From Actinomycetota bacterium (lineage in GTDB: Bacteria; Actinomycetota; Thermoleophilia; Gaiellales; Gaiellaceae), in contig JACCTK010000155.1 in NCBI GenBank assembly GCA_013812465.1, forward strand, positions 1 through 11,029: a stretch of 11,029 nt of DNA, written 5' to 3'. The position numbers and the translations under genes are program-made. The number at the start of each line of letters is the position of its first letter. Position 1 is the stretch's first letter. The notes under the pieces were generated by a model, which saw only the letters and a program-made list of their open reading frames with translations, had not been told where the DNA came from and searched no databases. Shown piece after piece: positions 1 through 5,076 of this stretch.

Positions 1-399
1 GATCGGCAAGCGGTAACCGATGTTCGGGCCGGTGTTCTCGCGCGTGATCGTGTGCACTGCGTTCGAGCGCAGCGGGTGCTCGACGGTGGCGCGCGCGGTG
101 CCGTCGCGAAGCGCCTCGTAGATCCGCGCCGAGTGGAGCGGGAAGTGCTCGCCTACGCGGCAGGTGTAGACCGCGATGCCCGTGTCCTGGCAGACGAGGT
201 TCTTCTCCCGGTCGGCGATATTCACGTTGCGGTGGATCGTGTTCAGCACGCGCTGTCCGGTCACCGACGTCTCGCGATCCCTCGCGGCGGCAAGCGCGTC
301 GCGGAGGTCCTGCGGGATGTCCTTCAGCGCCCAGACGTAGAGGTGAGCGGCCGCGTCCTCGACCGCCTGGTGAAGATCGGTGGTCGTCAGGGTGCTCAC
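1..399 (-). CDS. Class I fumarate hydratase / tartrate dehydratase alpha-type subunit (N-terminal 133 residues, cut by window edge)
   Basis: Class I fumarases are iron-sulfur hydro-lyases that interconvert fumarate and malate; the same alpha domain occurs in L-tartrate dehydratase. The visible part has the family signature CQDTG at residues 70-74, whose Cys70 would be a ligand of the 4Fe-4S cluster. A second conserved block runs from RSNAVH to RENTG (111-124). The GTG start at 399-397 overlaps the TGA stop of the upstream flavoprotein gene (shared GTGA). It is preceded by a strong GAGGAGG Shine-Dalgarno 7 nt upstream, so the start is well supported and translational coupling is likely. The reading frame is open to base 1 and the gene continues outside the window. 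Whether alpha and beta domains are fused, and whether the substrate is fumarate or tartrate, cannot be decided here. The fumarate-family enzyme next door favours fumarase. Confidence 0.88.
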   Translation of the reverse strand, partial: MSTLTTTDLHQAVEDAAAHLYVWALKDIPQDLRDALAAARDRETSVTGQRVLNTIHRNVNIADREKNLVCQDTGIAVYTCRVGEHFPLHSARIYEALRDGTARATVEHPLRSNAVHTITRENTGPNIGYRLPI

Positions 400-1604
400 G
401 CTCGCGCCTCCTCGCGGGCTGCACGTCCCGCGCGCCGTCCGAACACCAGACACTCGAGGAGGGAGTTTCCCATCATCCGGTTGCGCCCGTGCGTGCCGCC
501 GGCGATCTCGCCGCAGGCGTACAGGCCCTCGACCGTCGTCTTTGCGTCGGTGTCGATCACGAGCCCGCCGTTCTGGTAATGGAGAACGGGGTAGGTGAAG
601 ATCTTCTCTGCCAGCGGGTCGATGCCGGCTCCGCGATAGCGCCGGAGCATGTACGGCAGCGAGATGTCGGCGTCTTCCTCGGAAACTCGCGTCGTGTCGA
701 GCCAGACCGCGGGGCGGCCGTCCGGGGTCAGGACGCCCTTCCCCTTGTCCACCTCGTCGACGATCGCCTGCGAGACCGCGTCGCGCGCGCCGAGCGAGTC
801 CGTGAACTCCTCGCCGTCGGCGTTCAGCAGCACGGCGCCATACGCTCGGGTCGTCTCGGGGATCGAGTAGCCCTGCATCGTGCTCGGCCACGCGCCTCCG
901 TTCGGGTGGTACTGCAGCGCGTCGAGATCCCGCGCTTCCGCGCCCGCGTCGAGCGCGATCCGCGTCACCTCGCCCGTCGCGTTCGGATGGTTCGTGGAAA
1001 GCTCGCCGCGCGTCTCCGCCTCTAGGTAGCAGCGCCCGCCCGCGGCCAGAACGATCGAGGTCGCGTCGAGGTCGACCGCTCCAACATCCTTTGTCTCGAA
1101 AGTGGCGGTCCAGCCGTTCTCTCCGGCGCGCAGACGAACGAGCGCGTGCTGGGGCAGCTCGGTTCCCGCCCCGGCCTGATACGCGTCGCGCAGCGCCTTC
1201 GTGATCGCGTGTCCGGTGCGATCGCCAACCTGCAGGAGACGATGCCGCGTCGCCCCGCCGCAGCGGGCCAGGCGATAGCCGCCGTTCGACCGCGTGAACT
1301 CGACGCCGAGCTCTTCGAGCCAGTGGATCGCCGACGGCGCCTCACTTGTCAGCACTCGGACGAGCCGCGGATCGGCCGTCCCGTGCGAGCTTCGCATGAC
1401 GTCGTCGGCATGGATCTCGGGCGAGTCGTCCTCCCCGAACGCAGCCTGGATCCCACCTTGAGCCTTCGCGGAGTTGCACGCTTGCAGGGTGGTCTTGGTC
1501 GCAAGGGCGACACGCGCCCCCGCTCGCTCCGCCGAGACCGCGGCCGCCAGACCGGAGGCGCCGCTGCCGATCACAAGCACGTCGAAGGGATCGCGGCGGC
1601 CCAC
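396..1604 (-). CDS. Short SdhA/NadB-family FAD-dependent oxidoreductase (fumarate reductase / succinate dehydrogenase / L-aspartate oxidase type), 402 aa
   Basis: An FAD enzyme of the succinate dehydrogenase/fumarate reductase/aspartate oxidase superfamily. The N-terminal Rossmann motif GSGASGLAAA is at 13-22. AQGG at 48-51 follows NSAK, so the histidine that binds FAD covalently in SdhA/FrdA is absent and the flavin should be non-covalent, as in NadB. Family catalytic positions are kept: QYHP (His233), Arg274 in LGARDAVSQAI, His342 in HYQNGG, and Arg376 in HGRNRMMGNSLLE. The protein ends right after that block. It therefore lacks the C-terminal helical domain that brings SdhA and NadB to about 530-600 residues. 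The GTG start at 1604 begins four residues before the FAD-binding strand region; no Shine-Dalgarno sits close by and the transcript may be leaderless. The 4-bp overlap with the fumarase-type gene implies fumarate is its substrate or product. The electron partner and exact reaction are unknown; aspartate oxidase and soluble fumarate reductase are both possible. Confidence 0.85.
   Translation of the reverse strand: MGRRDPFDVLVIGSGASGLAAAVSAERAGARVALATKTTLQACNSAKAQGGIQAAFGEDDSPEIHADDVMRSSHGTADPRLVRVLTSEAPSAIHWLEELGVEFTRSNGGYRLARCGGATRHRLLQVGDRTGHAITKALRDAYQAGAGTELPQHALVRLRAGENGWTATFETKDVGAVDLDATSIVLAAGGRCYLEAETRGELSTNHPNATGEVTRIALDAGAEARDLDALQYHPNGGAWPSTMQGYSIPETTRAYGAVLLNADGEEFTDSLGARDAVSQAIVDEVDKGKGVLTPDGRPAVWLDTTRVSEEDADISLPYMLRRYRGAGIDPLAEKIFTYPVLHYQNGGLVIDTDAKTTVEGLYACGEIAGGTHGRNRMMGNSLLECLVFGRRAGRAAREEARA
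407..413 (-). promoter_or_regulatory. Strong Shine-Dalgarno for the fumarase-type gene
   Basis: The minus strand reads GAGGAGG, ending 7 nt before the GTG at 399. It lies inside the last codons of the flavoprotein gene (Glu-Glu-Ala). This supports the overlapping GTG start over any later one. Confidence 0.75.
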
Positions 1605-1612
1605 AACGCTGT

Positions 1613-1641
1613 ATGCTAACCGATTTCCTTATACGTGTCAT
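1613..1641 (-). promoter_or_regulatory. Putative promoter of the flavoprotein-fumarase unit
   Basis: On the minus strand ATGACA (1641-1636) and TAGCAT (1618-1613) are separated by 17 nt, a normal -35/-10 spacing. Transcription would begin at about 1604-1606, at or next to the GTG start, which would make a leaderless message. This is read from sequence only. An alternative -10 (TATAAG, 1634-1629) with TTGAAT upstream has a poorer 19-nt spacing. Confidence 0.4.
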
Positions 1642-1681
1642 TACTGAGAGTTATTCAACTGAGAGCAGGCGGTAAGGGCTG

Positions 1682-1687
1682 TAAACT
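1682..1687 (+). promoter_or_regulatory. Putative -10 element before the CBS gene
   Basis: TAAACT lies 11 nt before the ATG at 1699 and no Shine-Dalgarno lies between. The context TAAACTCGCGC nearly repeats the sequences before the aminotransferase and DedA genes. The start would leave a leader of a few nucleotides or none. No convincing -35 is seen. Confidence 0.4.
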
Positions 1688-1698
1688 CGCGCGATCGC

Positions 1699-2088
1699 AT
1701 GGGCACCCTGGCTGACATCGTCACGCCGAACTTCATCACCGTCGCCCCCGAGGACACCCTCGGCGAGGTCGCGGAGCGAATGACGAGTCAGAACACCGGC
1801 GCCGTCGTCGTCAAGGACTTCGGGCGCATGATCGGCATCCTCACCGAGCGCGACATGCTCCGAGCCATGGCCGCGCGCGTGCACACGAGTGACGCCCGCG
1901 TGCGCCTATGGATGACCGGCGATCCGATGACCGCGACAGCCGACATGACGCTCGACGACGCGGCCCAGGTGATGCTCGACAACGGTTTCCGCCACCTGCC
2001 CGTGGTCGACGGGTCGAACGTGCTCGGCGTCGTCAGCCTGCGCCGGGTGATGGGCGGCCGGCGACGGCCGGCGCCCGAAGCCGCGTAA
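1699..2088 (+). CDS. Tandem CBS-domain protein, 129 aa
   Basis: A small stand-alone protein made almost wholly of two CBS domains, at about residues 8-60 and 72-124. Typical features are TVAPEDTLGEVAERM and GRMIGILTERDMLRA in the first, and TLDDAAQVMLDNGFRHLPVVD with GVVSLRRVM in the second. Paired CBS domains form a Bateman module that binds adenosine nucleotides (AMP, ATP, SAM) and usually regulates another protein by energy or ligand state. No catalytic domain is attached, so the target cannot be read from the sequence. A basic tail (GGRRRPAPEAA) follows. The ATG at 1699 gives the expected N-terminus. It is divergent from the flavoprotein-fumarase unit with 94 bp between starts, and it converges on the next gene with a 6-bp gap. 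A link to central metabolism is only suggested by position. Confidence 0.9.
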   Translation: MGTLADIVTPNFITVAPEDTLGEVAERMTSQNTGAVVVKDFGRMIGILTERDMLRAMAARVHTSDARVRLWMTGDPMTATADMTLDDAAQVMLDNGFRHLPVVDGSNVLGVVSLRRVMGGRRRPAPEAA

Positions 2089-2094
2089 CCCAGC

Positions 2095-2511
2095 TCAGCT
2101 ACAGGCGGACGCGATCCCTTTCACGACGACGGAGGCTGCCAGCCTCTGGCCGACGTGGACGCGGCGAAGCTGCTTCACGAGCCTCGTGCTCTTCTTGATC
2201 TCGGTGAGCGCCTCTTGCTCGGTCTCCGTCGGCTGCGTGCGGGCGAAGAGGCAGGAGAGCGGGCTCTTCTTGCCTCCGATCCAGCCCACGGCATAGAGGT
2301 AGTTCAGCACCGGCTTGGAGTACGGGGCGGTCTTGTAGGCCGTCCGCGCCCCTCCTTTCGGCACCTTCTGCGCGCCGGCCGCGGCGTTCAGGGTGGAGAT
2401 AGCGGCTCCGCTCGACGTCGGGAGCACCGACAGCTTCTGGCCGAAAGCGCCCGTGAGCGAGGCGGTGAGCACTGCCATCGCCGCGACCAGGCTTGCATAC
2501 TCGACGAGCAT
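2095..2511 (-). CDS. Small exported or membrane protein with Flp-pilin-like N-terminus, 138 aa, function unknown
   Basis: The first 24 residues form one hydrophobic segment starting with VEYASLVAAMAVLTA. This resembles the core of Flp/TadE-type pilins, where a glutamate (E5 position after cleavage) precedes an aliphatic helix. The usual charged leader and glycine before the cleavage site are missing. In this frame a TGA lies upstream with no ATG or GTG between, so the ATG at 2511 is the best start. The rest (25-138) is polar, with basic patches (KSTRLVKQLRRVHVGQR at 107-123) and two cysteines (87 and 137) that could form a disulfide outside the cell. It lies 45 bp downstream of the LysR-type gene in the same direction, so they could be co-transcribed. 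A weak GGAC Shine-Dalgarno is about 9 nt before the start. A signal-anchored secreted protein unrelated to pili is an equal possibility. Confidence 0.6.
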   Translation of the reverse strand: MLVEYASLVAAMAVLTASLTGAFGQKLSVLPTSSGAAISTLNAAAGAQKVPKGGARTAYKTAPYSKPVLNYLYAVGWIGGKKSPLSCLFARTQPTETEQEALTEIKKSTRLVKQLRRVHVGQRLAASVVVKGIASACS

Positions 2512-2556
2512 TGCTACATCGTCCGTCGGCAGGAGTCGTGAGTCAACCCGCGAGCC

Positions 2557-3450
2557 TCACGAGACGCGCGCTTGTGCAAACTCCACGAACTCCTCCGCGA
2601 CACGCGTGCGCGTCCTCCCGGCGGCAGTAGCAAGCGAGATTACTCGGGTCGCATCGAGTCCCTCGACTCGTGCCTCGGCGAGGCGCCCGTCAGCCAGCTC
2701 GGACTCGACGGCTGTTCGAGAGATGAACGTGACCCCGAACCCCGCCTCGACGGCGCGGCGCACCGACTCCTGGAGTCCGAGCTCGAGCCTGACGTCGAGG
2801 TCGCGTAGGCGGACTCCGAGGCGACGGAGAGCGTCCTCGACGATCTGCCTCACGCCGGCGCCCTCCTGCATCAGGATCAGCGTCTCCTCGCGCAGCTCGT
2901 CGAGGGTCACGGTGCGCCCGGCGAAGCGGTGCCCGGGCGGGCAGGCGAGGATCACTTGGTCGGAGAAGAACGGCTCGAAGCGAACGCCTCGGTGTCGCCG
3001 CGAGGCGCCGACGATTCCCAGCTCGAGCTCGCGGTCGGCGACCCGCTCGATGACCGTGTGAGTGTCCGAGACCGTGAGGAACACCCGTACGTCAGGATGC
3101 TCGCGCTGGAACTCCCCGAGCAGCACAGGCACGACGATCGCGGCAGGCCCGGTGGAGGCGCCGAGAACGAGGTCGCCTGCTATCTCTCCCTCGGCCGTGG
3201 CCGCGAGCTCCGAGACGAGCTGATCCTCGAGCGCTAGCATGCGCTGCGCTCCGCGATACAGACGCCAGCCGGCCTCCGTCGGCTCCACCCGCCGCCCGGA
3301 GCGATCGAGGAGCCGCGTGCCGACGCGCTTCTCGAGCGCGCGAATCTGTAGCGAAACCGCCGGCTGCGTGACGCCGAGACGCTCCGCGGCCTGGGAAAAG
3401 CTCCGTCGCTCGACGACCGAGCAGAATGCGGCTAGCTGACGCGTGTCCAT
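2557..3450 (-). CDS. LysR-type transcriptional regulator, 297 aa
   Basis: Domain order is typical of the family. A winged helix-turn-helix lies at about 3-60, with FSQAAERLGVTQPAVSLQIRALEKRVGTRL (18-47) as the DNA-binding signature. A two-lobe periplasmic-binding-protein-like effector domain follows at about 92-293, including GDLVLGAST (92-100), the LELGIVG strand near 142-148, and ESVRRAVEAGFGVTFIS (228-244). The frame is open to 3633, but the ATG at 3450 gives the canonical MDTRQLAAFCSVVERRSFS start and the usual length of about 300 residues; the upstream residues do not resemble the family. There is no Shine-Dalgarno before this ATG. A perfect inverted repeat with T-N11-A geometry lies 18 bp upstream, which fits autoregulation. 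No obvious divergent target gene follows, so the effector and regulon are unknown. The small 2095-2511 gene directly downstream is one candidate. Confidence 0.92.
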   Translation of the reverse strand: MDTRQLAAFCSVVERRSFSQAAERLGVTQPAVSLQIRALEKRVGTRLLDRSGRRVEPTEAGWRLYRGAQRMLALEDQLVSELAATAEGEIAGDLVLGASTGPAAIVVPVLLGEFQREHPDVRVFLTVSDTHTVIERVADRELELGIVGASRRHRGVRFEPFFSDQVILACPPGHRFAGRTVTLDELREETLILMQEGAGVRQIVEDALRRLGVRLRDLDVRLELGLQESVRRAVEAGFGVTFISRTAVESELADGRLAEARVEGLDATRVISLATAAGRTRTRVAEEFVEFAQARVS

Positions 3451-3467
3451 GAGTGAAACGGGGCTAT

Positions 3468-3489
3468 CTCGTTCGCGAATCCGAACGAG
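3468..3489. promoter_or_regulatory. Perfect inverted repeat, candidate LysR operator
   Basis: CTCGTTCG and CGAACGAG are perfect 8-bp inverted arms separated by 6 nt. The inner T at 3473 and A at 3485 give the T-N11-A arrangement known for LysR-type recognition sites. It begins 18 bp upstream of the LysR ATG and overlaps the place where that gene's promoter must be, consistent with negative autoregulation. It could also control rightward transcription. Confidence 0.5.
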
Positions 3490-3596
3490 TCCACCAGCAC
3501 TGATGGATGGCAAGCAAACAAATGAGGAAAGCTTATCGCTGAGAGAAGCAGCTATCAGGCGGACGAGCGGCTTGACCGTACGGACTGGCAGCGAAG

Positions 3597-3935
3597 TCAG
3601 ACCTGTTCGGCCACGCGACGGAGCGGGGCACACGGAAGCAGAAGAACGAATGACCCTGCGGGATCACGCGGCCGAAACTCAAGCGGATCCGACGTCGCTC
3701 TGGATCTCACAGAGAAATACGGAAGTCTCCGGGTACTAGTCAGGGGTTTTGGGTCTCTGGAGAACGCGCACCCGCCGACATCGACTAAGTGAGCACGATC
3801 CTTCGCTGCGAAGTAGGCGCGGACCTCGCTTGTCGCGCTCGGCCCCCTGTTCCACCCCCAAAGGATGCCTCCGATGGCAAGCACGACGGCGACCACAATC
3901 ACCGCGACTGTGAAAATCACACGGCGCGACGTCAC
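3597..3935 (-). CDS. Possible small membrane-anchored protein, 112 aa, perhaps frameshifted
   Basis: I do not recognise this protein. From a GTG at 3935 it reads MTSRR, then one clear transmembrane helix (about 6-28, VIFTVAV to ILWGW), then a polar part. That part includes EVRAYFAAKDRAHLVDVGGCAF, up to about residue 65. Codon use is GC3-rich to there and then loosens. After about position 3736 a different minus-strand frame (3735-3679) gives an 18-residue end, YPETSVFLCEIQSDVGSA, with better codon use and a second cysteine. One missing base near 3736 would join the two into a protein of about 85 residues with a C-x19-C ectodomain. The start has no well-placed Shine-Dalgarno (AGGAG is 20 nt away). 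It is divergent from the DUF354 gene with 67 bp between. The gene may be a real short protein, a frameshifted one, or spurious. Confidence 0.35.
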   Translation of the reverse strand: MTSRRVIFTVAVIVVAVVLAIGGILWGWNRGPSATSEVRAYFAAKDRAHLVDVGGCAFSRDPKPLTSTRRLPYFSVRSRATSDPLEFRPRDPAGSFVLLLPCAPLRRVAEQV

Positions 3936-3990
3936 ACCGACATGATGACGCGGTACTCCTAGATCGGAAGAGGCTTGCCTGTGGAGTGTC

Positions 3991-3996
3991 TAGGGT
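3991..3996 (+). promoter_or_regulatory. Start-proximal element before the DUF354 gene (Shine-Dalgarno or -10)
   Basis: TAGGGT lies 6 nt before the GTG at 4003. Read as AGGG it is an acceptable Shine-Dalgarno with a 7-nt spacer. Read as a -10 hexamer it matches the leaderless layout of other genes in this window. Sequence alone does not decide between these; no good -35 is present. Confidence 0.35.
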
Positions 3997-4002
3997 CTGG
4001 CG

Positions 4003-5016
4003 GTGCGCGTCTGGATCGACGTCTCCAACTCCCCCCAGGTGCCGTTCTTTCGCCCTTTGATCGCTCTGCTGGAGGCGCGCGGGCACACGGTGGACGTGAC
4101 TACCCGCGATTACGCGCAGACCATCGAGCTTCTCCGGCTGCACGGCATCCAGCACGAGGTCGTCGGGCCGCGGCACGGCGGCGCAAGCGCCTGGGGAAAG
4201 GCTCGGGCGATGGCGGCTCGGCTCCCAGCGCTTCGTCGCTTCGCAAGGGGAAGGAGCTTTGACATCGCGCTCTCTCACGCGTCGCATGAGCTCCCCCTCG
4301 CCGCGCGCTCGCTCTCGATCCCGTCCGCGTACGCCTTCGACTACGAGTTCGCCCGCGTGCAGCACGGGCTCGGATGTCGCGCGGCAAGTCGCGTCGTGGT
4401 GCCGGAGGCGATCCCACAGGAAAGGCTCGATCCGCTCGGAGCACGCGAGCGCAAAGTGCGCCGGTTTCCGGGTCTCGAGGAGGAGTACTACCTGGCGGGT
4501 TTCGAGCCCGACTCGTCCGTCCTCGACCAGCTCGGGCTCGACACGGAACGCGTGCTCGTCGTCGTCCGCACACCACCTGAGGTCTCGCTCTACCATCGCC
4601 ACTCGAATCCGCTCTTCGGGGACGTGCTCCGCCGGCTGGGCTCGGATCCGGCGGTGCACGCTGTCGTTCTCCCTCGCACAGCCGAGCAGCGGGCAGCGAT
4701 CGCGGAGCACGATCTTCCTTCTCTTGTCCTTCCCGAACAGGCCGTCGATGCCCAGAGCCTCGTCGCGTTCTCCGACCTGGTGGTCTCCGCCGGAGGGACG
4801 ATGAACCGGGAGGCGGTCGCGCTGGGCGTCCCCGTCTACACGACGTTTGCGGGTCGACTCGGCGCGGTAGACGAGATGCTCATCCAGGGCGGGAGGCTCG
4901 GAGTCCTCGGCTCGGCGGATGCGCTGCCGCTCCGCAAGCGAGACGGCCGAGGCCAGCCCATCGGTCGTGACCCGGGGCTGCTTCTCGATCTCTTGCTCTC
5001 GGCGTTCGAGGACTAG
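4003..5016 (+). CDS. DUF354-family predicted glycosyltransferase, 337 aa
   Basis: The N-terminus MRVWIDVSNSPQVPFFRPLI, followed by GHTVDVTTRDYAQTIELL (27-44), is the signature of the DUF354 family (PF04007). This is a family of archaeal and bacterial proteins predicted to have a GT-B fold like UDP-GlcNAc epimerase and MurG. The C-terminal half has the nucleotide-sugar-type loop VVSAGGTMNREAVALGVPVYTTFAG (260-284) followed by DEMLIQGG. No membrane segment or signal peptide is seen, so it should be cytoplasmic. The donor and acceptor are unknown; members often sit in surface-polysaccharide regions, and sugar-nucleotide genes lie a few kilobases to the right here. The GTG at 4003 gives exactly the family N-terminus. 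The length matches the usual 330-360. The next gene follows 60 bp downstream with its own Shine-Dalgarno. Confidence 0.85.
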   Translation: MRVWIDVSNSPQVPFFRPLIALLEARGHTVDVTTRDYAQTIELLRLHGIQHEVVGPRHGGASAWGKARAMAARLPALRRFARGRSFDIALSHASHELPLAARSLSIPSAYAFDYEFARVQHGLGCRAASRVVVPEAIPQERLDPLGARERKVRRFPGLEEEYYLAGFEPDSSVLDQLGLDTERVLVVVRTPPEVSLYHRHSNPLFGDVLRRLGSDPAVHAVVLPRTAEQRAAIAEHDLPSLVLPEQAVDAQSLVAFSDLVVSAGGTMNREAVALGVPVYTTFAGRLGAVDEMLIQGGRLGVLGSADALPLRKRDGRGQPIGRDPGLLLDLLLSAFED

Positions 5017-5061
5017 CGCGCGGACTGTCTCGAACTGGTTAAGGTTTTTCCGGTCAGCTCT

Positions 5062-5072
5062 AGGGAGGGGAG
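5062..5072 (+). promoter_or_regulatory. Strong Shine-Dalgarno for the PhoX-like gene
   Basis: The purine run AGGGAGGGGAG ends 4 nt before the GTG at 5077 and contains GGGAGG at a suitable distance. It fixes this GTG as the start. A weak ECF-like pair (GAAC at 5032, CGGTC at 5051, 15 nt apart) lies upstream in the 60-bp gap but is not convincing. Confidence 0.7.
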
Positions 5073-5076
5073 AAAC

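Larger units (their letters stand above)
3451..4002. other. Gene-poor stretch between the LysR-type gene and the glycosyltransferase
   Basis: This 552-bp stretch holds the inverted repeat at 3468-3489 and one doubtful small membrane-protein gene (start 3935, minus). Otherwise nothing is recognisable. It is less GC-rich than its neighbours, with several A-rich runs between 3500 and 3720. An open plus-strand frame at 3443-3739 has no recognisable domain, and its start lies inside the LysR-type gene. No tRNA, repeat array or clear terminator is seen. Confidence 0.5.

Noticed and set aside
2089..2110. Short repeat AGCTCAGCT between the convergent CBS and pilin-like genes as a terminator
   Set aside because: The arms are only 4 bp with a 1-nt centre, so no stable hairpin forms, and no T-run follows.
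3451..3633. Upstream extension of the LysR-type protein by 61 residues
   Set aside because: The extra residues do not resemble the family, which starts at MDTRQLAAF. They would also cover the palindrome that looks like its operator.
3443..3739. A 98-codon plus-strand frame divergent from the LysR-type gene, a possible regulated target
   Set aside because: It has no domain, signal or membrane segment and no Shine-Dalgarno. Its start lies inside the LysR-type gene, and it runs across the palindrome.
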